This document shows positions 34,073 to 43,050 of a stretch of 64,000 bases of DNA, one piece after another. Source of the stretch: Actinomadura flavalba DSM 45200. GTDB lineage: Bacteria > Actinomycetota > Actinomycetes > Streptosporangiales > Streptosporangiaceae. How positions within the stretch are numbered: the first letter of the stretch is position 1; every line of letters begins with the position of its first letter. Position numbers and translations under genes: made by a program. The DNA lies in the NCBI RefSeq assembly GCF_000374305.1, contig NZ_KB894093.1:248001-312000 (forward strand), written 5' to 3'. Below the pieces are notes generated by a model. It was given only the letters and a program-made list of their open reading frames with translations, was not told the DNA's origin and did no database searches.

Positions 34073-34603
34073 TCAGGAACCGGGCGAAATTCCAGGGGTT
34101 GACAGACCGTCCTGACGGAGGGTCCGTCCCATGGCGACGTCGTCGGTGTAGACGCCGTCCAGGAGGAACTCGCCGGGGAAGACGCCCTCGACGGTGAAGC
34201 CGGCCGACTCGTACAGCCGTCGTGCCGGGGTGTTGCCGCCGAGGACCCGCAGCGTAAGCCGCCGCGCCCCCTCGGCCGCCGCCCGCTCGCAGGCCGCCTC
34301 GACGAGCGCGCGGGCGACGCCGCGCCCGCGCGCGGACTCGTCCACGGCCAGGCCCTGGACGGCCCGGACGTGCGCCCCCGACGCCAGGTCGCGGTAGGCG
34401 GGGACGATCCGGATGTAGCCGACGACGGCGCCGCCGAGCACGGCGACGATGACGTCGTCCGGCGAGTGCCCGGCGTCGAAGAACGCCGAACCCTCCTCGG
34501 GGCGGGGCAGCACGGCGCTGACGGGCGACCAGGTGCGCCGGTCCAGGCCGGCGAGCGCGGTGCCGTCGTCCAGGGTCGCGGGACGGATGACGAGATCGGT
34601 CAT
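34073..34603 (-). CDS. GNAT-family N-acetyltransferase
   Basis: This 176-aa GNAT protein has LVIRPATLDDGTALAGLDRR, VAVLGGAVVGYIRIVP, and an acetyl-CoA loop GLAVDESARGRGVARALVEA. The motif LTLRVLGGNTPARRLYESAGF and a C-terminal substrate strand FLLDGVYTDDVAMGRTL follow. The substrate is unknown. The ATG at 34603 is chosen; ATG 34612 three codons upstream is equally possible. It is divergent from nucS with about 59 bp between the starts. Confidence 0.9.
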   Translation of the reverse strand: MTDLVIRPATLDDGTALAGLDRRTWSPVSAVLPRPEEGSAFFDAGHSPDDVIVAVLGGAVVGYIRIVPAYRDLASGAHVRAVQGLAVDESARGRGVARALVEAACERAAAEGARRLTLRVLGGNTPARRLYESAGFTVEGVFPGEFLLDGVYTDDVAMGRTLRQDGLSTPGISPGS

Positions 34604-34662
34604 GACGGGCATTGTGCCGGGACGGGCACGCGGGCGCCGGAGGCTCACTAAGCTCGGTCGAC

Positions 34663-35352
34663 GTGCGTCTCGTCATCACCCGCTGCGCCGTGGACTACGC
34701 CGGCAAGCTCACCGCCCATCTGCCCCTCGCCCTGCGGCTCGTCCTGATCAAGGCCGACGGCAGCGTCAGCATCCACGCCGACGACCGCGCCTACAAGCCG
34801 CTGAACTGGATGAACCCGCCCTGCTCGCTGCGGGAGGAACCGCTCACCGACGACGAGTCCGGCGCGACCGCCCGCTGGACGGTCACGCACGGCAAGTCGG
34901 GCGAACGGCTGATCCTCACGATCCACGAGGTCCTGCACGACTCCAGCCACGAACTCGGCCTCGACCCGGGCCTCCAGAAGGACGGTGTGGAGGCGCACCT
35001 CCAGGAACTGCTGGCCGAGCACATCACCACGCTCGGCACCGGCTACCAGCTCATCCGCCGCGAGTACCCGACGGCGATCGGCCCGGTCGACATCCTCTGC
35101 CGCGACAGCACCAGCACGACGGTCGCCGTCGAGATCAAGCGGCGCGGCGAGATCGACGGCGTCGAGCAGCTCACCCGCTACCTCGAACTGCTCAACCGCG
35201 ATCCGCTGCTGGCGCCGGTGCGGGGCGTGTTCGCGGCGCAGGAGATCAAGCCGCAGGCGCGCGTCCTGGCCGTCGATCGCGGCATCGACTGCGTCACCCT
35301 CGACTACGACGCGCTGCGCGGCATCGACAACGCGGAGGACCGGCTGTTCTGA
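34663..35352 (+). CDS. nucS: Mismatch endonuclease NucS
   Basis: This 229-aa endonuclease acts in non-canonical mismatch repair of actinobacteria and archaea, cutting both strands at mismatches. The N-terminal beta-rich DNA-binding domain ([26 protein letters not shown]) is followed by the nuclease core with GPVDILCRD, the catalytic [10 protein letters not shown] (E-x-K) and [12 protein letters not shown]. The GTG at 34663 is the family start. A longer in-frame extension overlaps the divergent GNAT gene. Usual members bind the beta clamp through their C-terminus; here it ends DNAEDRLF. Confidence 0.95.
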   Translation: MRLVITRCAVDYAGKLTAHLPLALRLVLIKADGSVSIHADDRAYKPLNWMNPPCSLREEPLTDDESGATARWTVTHGKSGERLILTIHEVLHDSSHELGLDPGLQKDGVEAHLQELLAEHITTLGTGYQLIRREYPTAIGPVDILCRDSTSTTVAVEIKRRGEIDGVEQLTRYLELLNRDPLLAPVRGVFAAQEIKPQARVLAVDRGIDCVTLDYDALRGIDNAEDRLF

Positions 35353-35371
35353 GGCGTCGTACGCTTCGGTC

Positions 35372-35956
35372 ATGCCTCCCACGACGGCCGACGCCACGCG
35401 GGCGCGGATCATCGACGCCGCGCAGGAGTGCTTCACCCGGTTCGGGGTCGCCAAGACGACCGTGGAGGACATCGCGGCGGCGGCGGGCCTGTCGCGCGCG
35501 ACCGTCTACCGGGCGGTGACCGGCGGCCGGGACGAGCTGATCCTCGCCGTCGTGCTGCGCGACCTGCACCGCTTCCTGGACGCGCTGTCGGAGCGGCTGA
35601 GCACCGAGCCGTCGGTGCCGGACGCGATCGTGGAGGGCGTGCTGGACGCGGTCGCGTTCGTCCGCGCCGATCCGACGATCTCCCGGTTCCTGGTGCCGGA
35701 GGCGGCCGGGCACATGCAGGCGGCGGTGGCGGGCGCGTCCGAGGAGGTGCTGCGGGTCTGCTCGGAGTACGTGCGGCCGTACTTCGCGCTGGCGCAGGCG
35801 CGCGGGATGCTGCGTCCCGACATCGCGGTGGAGGGCACGGTCGAGTTCCTGTTCCGCATGATCACCTCGCTGATCGTCCTGGACCGGGCGCGCGGCGCCG
35901 ACGCCGAGCGCGCGTTCCTGCGCACCTACGTGGTCCCGGTGATCACCGGGCGCTGA
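35372..35956 (+). CDS. TetR-family transcriptional regulator
   Basis: This 194-aa TetR protein has a helix-turn-helix ARIIDAAQECFTRFGVAKTT, VEDIAAAAGLSRATVYRAV with the usual recognition helix. The all-helical ligand/dimer domain contains FVRADPTISRFLVPEAAGHM. It starts 19 bp after nucS on the same strand but is probably regulated separately. No obvious palindromic operator was found in the short gap. The target genes are unknown. Confidence 0.93.
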   Translation: MPPTTADATRARIIDAAQECFTRFGVAKTTVEDIAAAAGLSRATVYRAVTGGRDELILAVVLRDLHRFLDALSERLSTEPSVPDAIVEGVLDAVAFVRADPTISRFLVPEAAGHMQAAVAGASEEVLRVCSEYVRPYFALAQARGMLRPDIAVEGTVEFLFRMITSLIVLDRARGADAERAFLRTYVVPVITGR

Positions 35957-36031
35957 CGCAGGTCGGGCCCGTCCGCGGGTTCCGGTAGCGTCGGGGCAGG
36001 CCGTCGAGGGGCAGAGACGAGGGGCGCGTCC

Positions 36032-36820
36032 ATGGGTGTGGTGCACGAGAGGCGGGGTCGTTCGGCGATCGCGCCGAGCCCGGTCTTCCTCGCGCTCGTG
36101 GCGATCACCGTGCTGCTCGGGCTGATGTGCTGGCGCTACGGCCTGATCATCGAGACGCAGGCGCGGGTGGCGCTGCTGGGCTTCGTCCTCGCGGCGTGGA
36201 TCGTGACACTGTGCGTGCACGAGTTCGCGCACGCCTACCTGGCCTTCCGGTCGGGCGACCACAGCGTCGCGGTGCGCGGTTACCTGACGCTCAACCCGTT
36301 CAAGTACGCCGACACGATCCTCAGTTTCGCGATCCCGGTGCTGTTCATCCTGCTCGGCGGCATCGGGCTGCCGGGCGGCGCGGTCTGGCTCGACCGGGGC
36401 GCGATCCGGGGGCGGCTGCGGCACAGCCTGGTGTCGGCGGCGGGGCCGCTGTCGAACGTGCTGTTCGCGATCATGCTGGGCGTCATCTTCAAGAACTTCG
36501 CGTCGCAGGAGCACGCGCTGTTCTGGGCGGGGATCGCGTTCCTGGGGTTCCTCCAGGTGACGGCGGCGCTGCTCAACCTGCTGCCGATCCCCGGCCTGGA
36601 CGGTTTCGGGATCATCGAGCCGTATCTGCCCCGGCGGTTCGTCCAGGCGGTCGGTGACTACGGCGGTTACGCGTTCTTCGCGCTGATCGTGGCGCTGTGG
36701 CTGATCCCGCCGCTGAACGAGGCGTTCTTCGGGCTGACGTACGGGGTCGCGAACGCGCTCGGGCTGAGCGAGCTGTCGGTCCGGGTCGGGCACGCGCTCT
36801 TCCGTTTCTGGGAGGAGTGA
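36032..36820 (+). CDS. Site-2 protease family (M50) membrane protease
   Basis: This 262-aa polytopic membrane zinc protease has the zinc motif H63-E-F-A-H67 inside the second hydrophobic segment (IVTLCVHEFAHAYLAF) and a third ligand in LLNLLPIPGLDGFGIIEPYL. Five or six membrane spans are predicted. It lacks PDZ and CBS domains, as do many compact bacterial S2P homologues. The ATG at 36032 has GGGGCGC upstream, a weak RBS. The substrate is unknown. Confidence 0.9.
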   Translation: MGVVHERRGRSAIAPSPVFLALVAITVLLGLMCWRYGLIIETQARVALLGFVLAAWIVTLCVHEFAHAYLAFRSGDHSVAVRGYLTLNPFKYADTILSFAIPVLFILLGGIGLPGGAVWLDRGAIRGRLRHSLVSAAGPLSNVLFAIMLGVIFKNFASQEHALFWAGIAFLGFLQVTAALLNLLPIPGLDGFGIIEPYLPRRFVQAVGDYGGYAFFALIVALWLIPPLNEAFFGLTYGVANALGLSELSVRVGHALFRFWEE

Positions 36821-36938
36821 GCAGGTTTTTCCGGAGACTTGAGCACTCGGCTGCTGACAAAGCCCCTAATAACGGGCGTACAGTGCCCTTACTAGCCGGT
36901 ATCTTGTGCAAGTACTCACTTACTCCGGGGAGGGTCCC

Positions 36939-38441
36939 ATGACCGTGACCGCCGAGAGCCCCACCAGCTTCACGTCGTTGAACCCCGCCACCGGCGAGGT
37001 CGTCGCCGAGCATCCCGTGCTCGGCGCGGACGCCGTCGCCAAGGCGCTCACCCGCGCCCGCGAGGCCGCCGGGTGGTGGCGCGGCCTGAGCTGGAAGGAG
37101 CGCCGGGTCCGGCTGCTCAACATCAAGGGCTCCCTCACCCGCAACCTCAACCGGATGGCCGAGCTCATCCACGAGGAGACCGGCAAGACCCTCCAGGACG
37201 CCCAGCTCGAAACGATCATGGCGATCGAGCACCTGGACTGGGCCGCCCGGCACGCGCGCAAGGTCCTCGGCCCGCGCAGCGTCTACCCGGGCATCATGTC
37301 GCTCAACCAGAAGGCCGTCCTGGAGTACCAGCCGCTCGGCGTCGTCGGCGTCATCGGCCCGTGGAACTACCCGATCTTCACCCCGATGGGCTCCATCGCC
37401 TACGCGCTCGCCGCCGGGAACACCGTGGTGTTCAAGCCGTCGGAGTTCACCCCGGGCGTCGGCGTCTTCCTCGCCGAGATCGTGGACGCGGTCGTGCCCG
37501 AGCACCCCGTCCTCCAGACCGTCACCGGCCTCGGCGCGACCGGCGCGGCGCTCGCCTCGTCCCCGGACGTCGACAAGATCGCGTTCACCGGGTCCGGCCC
37601 GACCGCGAAGAAGGTCATGGCGGCCTGCGCGCAGAACCTCACGCCGCTCATCGCCGAGTGCGGCGGCAAGGACGTCGCGATCGTCGACGCGGGCGCGAAC
37701 CTGGACGCCGCCGCCGACTCGGCGCTGTGGGGCGCGATGTCCAACGCGGGCCAGACGTGCATCGGCGTCGAGCGCATCTACGTCGTGGACGAGTCCTACG
37801 ACGCGTTCCTGGCCAAGCTCACCGAGAAGGCCCGCGACCTGCGGCCCGGCTTCGACCGCGAGGCCGCCTACGGCCCCATCACGATGCCGGGGCAGCTCGA
37901 CATCATCGAACGGCACATCAAGGACGCGCTCGACAACGGCGGCACCGCCGTCGTCGGCGGCGTCGAGTCGGTGCGCAAGCCGTACGTGGAGCCGGTCGTG
38001 CTGACCGACGTGCCCGAGTCGTCGGCGGCCGTCTGCGAGGAGACGTTCGGCCCGACGATCACCGTGCACCGCGTCCGCGACCTGGACGAGGCGATCGAGC
38101 GCGCCAACGCCACCTCCTACGGGCTGGCCGGCACGGTGTTCTCCGGCGACCGCTCCCGCGCGATGGACGCCGCCCGCCGCATCCGGTCCGGCATGACGTC
38201 GATCAACGCGTTCGCCGCGTTCGCGATGGTCGCCGCGCTGCCGTTCGGCGGCGTGGGCGAGTCGGGCTTCGGCCGCATCCACGGCGCGGACGGGCTGCGC
38301 GAGTTCACCCGGCCCAAGGCGATCACCCGCCAGCGGTTCGCGCTGCCGCTGAACCTGACGTCGTTCGAGCGCACCGAGAAGGAGATGGCGCGCGTCCTCC
38401 AGCTCGTCAACCTGCTGCACGGCCGCCGGTACAAGCGCTGA
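36939..38441 (+). CDS. NAD(P)-dependent aldehyde dehydrogenase
   Basis: This 500-aa aldehyde dehydrogenase resembles succinate-semialdehyde and related dehydrogenases. It has catalytic Cys274 (NAGQTCIGVERIYV), Glu240 (LIAECGGKD), Asn143 (GPWNYP), cofactor Lys166 (VVFKPSE) and FTGSGPTAKKV. The C-terminal LPFGGVGESGFGRIHG is present. The ATG at 36939 follows GGGGAGGG; the longer frame adds no protein-like sequence. The 118-bp upstream gap contains CTGACA (36855-36860 region) and TACAGT about 19 bp apart, a possible promoter. The GMC alcohol dehydrogenase at 38786 could supply aldehydes (inference). Confidence 0.92.
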   Translation: MTVTAESPTSFTSLNPATGEVVAEHPVLGADAVAKALTRAREAAGWWRGLSWKERRVRLLNIKGSLTRNLNRMAELIHEETGKTLQDAQLETIMAIEHLDWAARHARKVLGPRSVYPGIMSLNQKAVLEYQPLGVVGVIGPWNYPIFTPMGSIAYALAAGNTVVFKPSEFTPGVGVFLAEIVDAVVPEHPVLQTVTGLGATGAALASSPDVDKIAFTGSGPTAKKVMAACAQNLTPLIAECGGKDVAIVDAGANLDAAADSALWGAMSNAGQTCIGVERIYVVDESYDAFLAKLTEKARDLRPGFDREAAYGPITMPGQLDIIERHIKDALDNGGTAVVGGVESVRKPYVEPVVLTDVPESSAAVCEETFGPTITVHRVRDLDEAIERANATSYGLAGTVFSGDRSRAMDAARRIRSGMTSINAFAAFAMVAALPFGGVGESGFGRIHGADGLREFTRPKAITRQRFALPLNLTSFERTEKEMARVLQLVNLLHGRRYKR

Positions 38442-38596
38442 GCGCGCCGCCTAGGCGTGCCTAGGCGGGGCGGGCGGCGTCTAAGACGTCCCGGCGCCCG
38501 TAGATAGGGCGTCGTCCCGATGTGGGCGGGTGGGTCTTAGGGCGAATCTTGAGAATGTCAGGCCGAAGGGGCCGGGCAGGATCAAGGAGAACGCAC

Positions 38597-38713
38597 ATGT
38601 TCCGTCCCGAGTTCACCCAGGAGATCGTCAAGGACCGCACCCGCCGGATGCGCGCCGAGGCCAAGGCCGCCCGGCTGGCCGCCAAGGCCAAGGCCAAGGC
38701 CGCCAAGCGGTGA
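38597..38713 (+). CDS. Small, very basic Ala/Lys-rich peptide (38 aa)
   Basis: The ORF encodes a 38-residue peptide starting MFRPEFTQEIVKDRTRRMR and ending in an Ala/Lys/Arg helix with almost no acidic residues. AAGGAG six bases before the ATG is a strong RBS, codon use is G/C-ending, and a clean terminator hairpin follows at 38748-38780. These three features argue for a real, independently transcribed gene. Function unknown; the composition suggests nucleic-acid or membrane binding. Confidence 0.7.
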   Translation: MFRPEFTQEIVKDRTRRMRAEAKAARLAAKAKAKAAKR

Positions 38714-38747
38714 GCCGCCGGCCCGATCCGGCGCCCTGTGGCTGCCG

Positions 38748-38780
38748 GCGCCCCCGTCCTCCCGGGACGGGGGCGCTTTC
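38748..38780 (+). terminator. Strong terminator after the 38-aa peptide gene
   Basis: A perfect 11-bp stem (GCGCCCCCGTC with GACGGGGGCGC, seven-base loop) is followed by TTTC on the + strand. It separates the small gene from the convergent GMC oxidoreductase, whose stop is at 38786. Confidence 0.8.
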
Positions 38781-38785
38781 GCGTC

Positions 38786-40375
38786 TCAGGCCAGCGTGAT
38801 CGCCGGGAGGGCGGTGCGGCCCCGGATCAGGTCGGCGGCGCGTTCGGCGATGGCGATCGTCGGGGCGTTGGTGTTGCCGCGCGGCACCGCGGGCATGACC
38901 GAGGCGTCCACGACGCGCAGGCCGTCCACGCCGCGCACCCGCAGCTCCGGGTCGCAGACCGAGCCGTCGCCGCCCATCGCGCACGTGCTCGTCGGGTGGA
39001 ACAGGGTGGCCACCTCGCGCCGGACGAACGCGTGCAGCGCGGCGTCGTCGGCGGCCTGCTCACCGGGCGCGAACTCGCCCGCGACGAGCCGCGCGAGCGG
39101 CCCGGCCGCGAGGATCTCCCGGGTCTGCCGGACGCCCGCGACGAGGATGTCCAGGTCGGACTTCTCGCCCAGGTAGTTCGGGTCGATGAGCGGCTTGGCG
39201 TACGGGCTGGCCGACCGCAGCGTCAGCGCCCCCCGGCTCGCGATGTCGACGGCCGTCACGAGCACCGACAGCAGGCGCTGCGTCGGCTCGACGAGCCCCT
39301 GCTTGAGGAACCCCGTGGGCAGCACGTGGTACTGGAGGTCGGGGGCGGGCAGGTCGGGCGAGGTCCGGACGAACCCGCCCGCCTCGGCGACGTTGGACGC
39401 GAACGGTCCGCGCCCGAGCGCCTGGTAGACGCCGAGCGAGCGCACGCCCGCCATCTCCCACAGGTTCTTGGTCCGGGGCGTGGCGGCCATGACGTTGACG
39501 TACGGGTGGTCCTGGAGACCCTGCCCGACCGGGGAGTCGACGACGACGTCGATGCCGTGCGCGGCGAGGTGGGCGGCGGGCCCGACGCCCGACAGCATGA
39601 GGAGCTGCGGGCTGTTCACCGCCCCGCCAGCCAGGATCACCTCGCCCTCGGCGCGCGCCTCGACGGGCAGGCCGCGCGCCTCGTAGCGGACGCCGACGGC
39701 CCGCCCCGACTCGATGATCACGCCGGTGGCGAGGGCGTCGGTGACGACGGTCAGGTTCGGCCGCTCCAGCGCGGGCCGCAGGTACGCCGACGCGGTCGAC
39801 CAGCGCTTCCCGCGCTTGTGCGTCACCTGGTAGAAGCCGACGCCGTCCTGCTCGGCGCCGTTGAAGTCGTCGTTGGCGGCCAGGCCGTGCGCCCGCGCCG
39901 ACTGCACCCAGGCGCGGGTGAGGGGGTGCTTGAAGCGCAGGTCCTCGACGCGCAGCGGCCCGCCGACGCCGTGGTAGGCGGACTCGCCGCGCTGCTGGTC
40001 CTCGGCGCGGCGGAAGTAGGGCAGCAGGTCGGCGTAGCCCCAGCCCTCGCAGCCGTGGGCGTCGCGCCAGGTGTCGTAGTCGTGCCGGGCTCCCCGGATG
40101 TAGATCATCGCGTTGGTGGAAGAGCTGCCGCCGAGCGTCCGGCCGCGCGGCCAGTAGACGCTGCGCCCGTCGGCGTTCTCCTGCGGCACCGTGGAGTGGT
40201 TCCAGTCGTAGGGCCCGCGGATCAGCGACGCGACGGCGGCCGGAATGTGGATCTCGGCGGCGTCGTCGGGCGGCCCCGCCTCCAGCAGCAGCACCCTGGT
40301 GGAGGGGTCCTCGGTCAGGCGGGAGGCGAGCACGCAGCCCGCGCTTCCCGCACCCACGATGATGTGGTCGTACAC
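38786..40375 (-). CDS. GMC-family FAD-dependent oxidoreductase (choline dehydrogenase-like)
   Basis: This 529-aa GMC enzyme oxidises an alcohol using FAD. It has the dinucleotide motif DHIIVGAGSAGCVLASRL at the N-terminus, YWPRGRTLGGSSSTNAMIYIRG (GMC signature 1) and GEVILAGGAVNSPQLLMLSG (signature 2). The C-terminal LFHPTSTCAMGG carries the active-site His, and PRGNTNAPTIAIAERAADLI binds FAD. The GTG at 40375 is the family start; the 570 residues upstream in the same frame are shadow. Substrate unknown; choline, PEG or other alcohols are possible. An aldehyde dehydrogenase lies 345 bp away on the opposite strand. Confidence 0.93.
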   Translation of the reverse strand: MYDHIIVGAGSAGCVLASRLTEDPSTRVLLLEAGPPDDAAEIHIPAAVASLIRGPYDWNHSTVPQENADGRSVYWPRGRTLGGSSSTNAMIYIRGARHDYDTWRDAHGCEGWGYADLLPYFRRAEDQQRGESAYHGVGGPLRVEDLRFKHPLTRAWVQSARAHGLAANDDFNGAEQDGVGFYQVTHKRGKRWSTASAYLRPALERPNLTVVTDALATGVIIESGRAVGVRYEARGLPVEARAEGEVILAGGAVNSPQLLMLSGVGPAAHLAAHGIDVVVDSPVGQGLQDHPYVNVMAATPRTKNLWEMAGVRSLGVYQALGRGPFASNVAEAGGFVRTSPDLPAPDLQYHVLPTGFLKQGLVEPTQRLLSVLVTAVDIASRGALTLRSASPYAKPLIDPNYLGEKSDLDILVAGVRQTREILAAGPLARLVAGEFAPGEQAADDAALHAFVRREVATLFHPTSTCAMGGDGSVCDPELRVRGVDGLRVVDASVMPAVPRGNTNAPTIAIAERAADLIRGRTALPAITLA

Positions 40376-40456
40376 GGTCCGCCTCCGAAACCTCGACGAA
40401 GTACCCGGAACCTTACCGAACAGGGTTCGCGGACCCACGGAGGCTAGGCTGCGAAC

Positions 40457-41062
40457 ATGGCCAAGAACAGGGAGAACCCGGTCGTCCTGTCCCGGATCTA
40501 CACCCGAACCGGCGACGACGGCACGACCGCGCTCGGCGACGCGTCCCGCACCTCCAAGACCGACCCGCGCCTCGCCGCCTACGCCGACGTCGAGGAGGCC
40601 AACGCCGCGATCGGCGCCGCGCTGGCGCTCGGCGCGCTCCCGGCGGAGATCGCCGCACTGCTCGGCACCGTGCAGAACGACCTGTTCGACGTCGGCGCCG
40701 ACCTGTGCGCGCCCGTCGTCCCGGACCCCGAGTACCCGCCGCTGCGCGTGGACGCCTCCTACGTCGAGCGCCTGGAGGCCGCCTGCGACGAGCACAACGA
40801 GGCGCTGCCGCCGCTGCGCAGCTTCATCCTCCCCGGCGGCTCCCCCGGCGCGGCGCTGCTGCACGTCGCCCGCACCGTCACCCGCCGCGCCGAGCGCACC
40901 ACCTGGTCGGCGCTGGAGGCCCACGGCGACGGCACCGAGGGCGGCGTCAACCCGCTCACCGCCCGCTACCTCAACCGCCTGTCCGACCTGCTGTTCATCC
41001 TCTGCCGCGCCGCCAACGCCGACCACGGCGACGTCCTGTGGCGCCCGGGCGGCGACCGCTGA
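40457..41062 (+). CDS. ATP:cob(I)alamin adenosyltransferase, PduO type
   Basis: This 201-aa enzyme adenosylates cob(I)alamin to coenzyme B12. The PduO motifs are complete: IYTRTGDDGTTALGD (ATP-binding), SKTDPRLAAYADVEEANAAIG, QNDLFDVGADLC, SFILPGGSPGAALLHVARTVTRRAER and the C-terminal LNRLSDLLFILCRAAN with the ATP- and cobalamin-contacting Arg/Asp residues. The gene is close to the atp operon in many actinobacteria. The ATG at 40457 sits in a short divergent gap with the GMC gene. Confidence 0.95.
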   Translation: MAKNRENPVVLSRIYTRTGDDGTTALGDASRTSKTDPRLAAYADVEEANAAIGAALALGALPAEIAALLGTVQNDLFDVGADLCAPVVPDPEYPPLRVDASYVERLEAACDEHNEALPPLRSFILPGGSPGAALLHVARTVTRRAERTTWSALEAHGDGTEGGVNPLTARYLNRLSDLLFILCRAANADHGDVLWRPGGDR

Positions 41063-41173
41063 GGTGGGGTTAGCCCCACCCCGAGGACGCTGGTCCGCCA
41101 CCTGGCAGGCGCCCCGCGCCGCGCGGCAGGGTGGAGCGTGCACGGGGACGATCGAACGTGGCGGGAGAACCAG

Positions 41174-42112
41174 GTGAACAGGCGCAGAGGGGCCGCGGCG
41201 GTGGCCGCCGCAGTCGCCGGGACGGTCGTGCTCGGCGGGTGCGGCGCGATCGACGTCGGGAAGACGCGGCACAGTGAGCGCACGTACCGGGTGGCGGAGG
41301 TGTCGCAGGCACTGCGGGTGAAGGCCAAGGGACGGGTGGAACTCGTCGGGACCGACGCGAGGGAGGTGTCGGTCCGCGAGCGGGAGACCTGGACGAACGG
41401 CCGCAACAAGCCCGAGCCGCGGCACACCGTGGAGAACGGGACGCTGCGGCTCACCTCGTCGTGCGCGCCCGTCGTGGTCATCGGCAGCGGTTGCGGCGTC
41501 ACGTACCGGATCAGCGTGCCGCGCGGCCTGGCCGTCACCGTCGAGACCGACGAGGGCTCCGTCACGGCGAGCGGGCTGTCCGGCGCCGTGCGCCTCGTCA
41601 CCGGCAGCGGCTCGATCACCGCCGAGAACCTGTCGGCCGCCTCGCTGACGGCCCGCACCGACAACGGCCGCGTCCGCGTCTCCGGCCGGGCGGGCGCCCT
41701 CGACCTGCACACCGACTCCGGCGGCGTCACCGCCGACGCGCTGGACACCCGCGACCTGAAGATCAGCACCGACAACGGCGGCGTGCGCGTCAGCGGCCGG
41801 GCCGACCGCGCCGACCTGCGCACCCAGTCGGGGTCGATCAACGCGGACTCGCTGCGGGCCAAGCGCGTGACCGCGCGCACCGACAACGGCGGCGTGCGCC
41901 TCACGCTGCCCGAGCCGCCCGACGCGGTCACCGCGAACACCGACTCCGGCTCGATCCACCTCGCCGTCCCCGCCGACGCCGCGTACGCGCTGCGCGTCTC
42001 CACCGACACCGGCGGGCGGCACATCGACCGCGCGCTGCGCCGTGACGGTTCTTCGGCGCGCAAGATCCAGCTCTCCACCGACAACGGTGGCATCCACGTG
42101 AAGGCGACCTGA
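41174..42112 (+). CDS. DUF4097-type beta-helix lipoprotein 1
   Basis: This 312-aa exported lipoprotein begins VNRRRGAAAVAAAVAGTVVL followed by LGGC with lipid Cys23. The rest is a right-handed beta-helix-like DUF4097 domain with recurring short strands such as ARTDNGGVRV, LHTDSGGVTADAL, ISTDNGGVRVSG and TQSGSINADSL. DUF4097 proteins often sit with envelope-stress or PspC/two-component genes; none is present here. It overlaps the second paralogue by one base (TGATG). Function unknown. Confidence 0.87.
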   Translation: MNRRRGAAAVAAAVAGTVVLGGCGAIDVGKTRHSERTYRVAEVSQALRVKAKGRVELVGTDAREVSVRERETWTNGRNKPEPRHTVENGTLRLTSSCAPVVVIGSGCGVTYRISVPRGLAVTVETDEGSVTASGLSGAVRLVTGSGSITAENLSAASLTARTDNGRVRVSGRAGALDLHTDSGGVTADALDTRDLKISTDNGGVRVSGRADRADLRTQSGSINADSLRAKRVTARTDNGGVRLTLPEPPDAVTANTDSGSIHLAVPADAAYALRVSTDTGGRHIDRALRRDGSSARKIQLSTDNGGIHVKAT

Positions 42113-42876
42113 TGCGCCCGACGACCGCGGCGGCGCTGGCCGCCGTCCTGGCCCTCCCGCTCACCGGCTGCGGCGTCAGCTTCGGCGCCACCCGCGCCGA
42201 GGAGAGCCGCACCTACGAGTTCACCCAGCCGCTGACCCGGCTGGACGCCGAGACCGGCTCCGGGCACGTGGACGTCGTCGCCGCCGACGTGCGGGCCGTC
42301 AAGGTCACCGAGCGGCTGCGGTTCTCCGAGCGGCGCCGCCCGACGACGCGCCGCGAGGTGTCCGGCGGCGTGCTGCGGCTGCGGCACTCGTGCCCGTCGG
42401 GGTTCTCGATCGGGGTGAACACCTGCGAGGTGAACTACCGCGTCGAGGTCCCGCGCGCGCTCGCCGTGCGGGTCCGGGCGGGCAGCGGCGACGTGCGGCT
42501 CACCGGCCTGACCGGCCCGGTGGACGCCCGGGCCGGATCGGGCGACGTCCGGGTCGGCGACCTGCGCGGCGCGGCCACGCTGCGCACCGGCAGCGGGACC
42601 GTCACGGGCCGGAACCTCACCGGCGGCACCGGCCCCTACCGGGCGCGGGCGGGCAGCGGCGACGTCGACCTGGTGTTCACCGCGCCCCCGGCCGCGCTCG
42701 ACGTCGAGGCGGGCAGCGGCGACGTCCGCGTCGGGCTCCCCGGCGACCGGCCGTACCGCGTCGCCACCGAGGCCGGGTCCGGCTCGATCGACGTCAAGGT
42801 CACCCGCAAGGACTCCGCCGCCCACACCGTCACCGCCAAGACCGGCAGCGGCGACATCACGATCACCCCGCGCTAA
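42112..42876 (+). CDS. DUF4097-type beta-helix lipoprotein 2
   Basis: This 254-aa paralogue of the preceding gene has a lipoprotein signal MRPTTAAALAAVLALPLTGC (Cys20). Beta-helix repeats all carry a GSGDV motif (RAGSGDVRLTGL, ARAGSGDVRVGDL, EAGSGDVRVGL, TGSGDITITPR). Translation is coupled to the upstream gene by TGATG. The rigid GSG-D turn in every coil differs from the DNGG turns of paralogue 1, so the two diverged long ago or co-assemble. Function unknown. Confidence 0.87.
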   Translation: MRPTTAAALAAVLALPLTGCGVSFGATRAEESRTYEFTQPLTRLDAETGSGHVDVVAADVRAVKVTERLRFSERRRPTTRREVSGGVLRLRHSCPSGFSIGVNTCEVNYRVEVPRALAVRVRAGSGDVRLTGLTGPVDARAGSGDVRVGDLRGAATLRTGSGTVTGRNLTGGTGPYRARAGSGDVDLVFTAPPAALDVEAGSGDVRVGLPGDRPYRVATEAGSGSIDVKVTRKDSAAHTVTAKTGSGDITITPR

Positions 42877-43050
42877 GAAAGCCGCATATAACTACTAAAC
42901 CGGCAATTCTCCTTGTCGTGGACGAAATCCAATCACCTACGCGGCCGATTCCGGCCGCCGCGATAGCGGCGGCAAGTCGAACAGACCGGGCGCAAAGCCG
43001 CAAGGATGGCTCCCAGCATTCATGCGCGAAGCACGTGGCCGGGAGCGCCA

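Noticed and set aside
38455..38472. Two CCTAGGCG copies after the aldehyde dehydrogenase gene
   Set aside because: Short, GC-rich and close together; they may be part of a weak terminator but offer too little to call.
40376..42097. N-terminal extension of the GMC oxidoreductase frame
   Set aside because: The 570 codons upstream of GTG 40375 are the antisense of pduO and lipoprotein 1. The GMC protein begins at its FAD motif.
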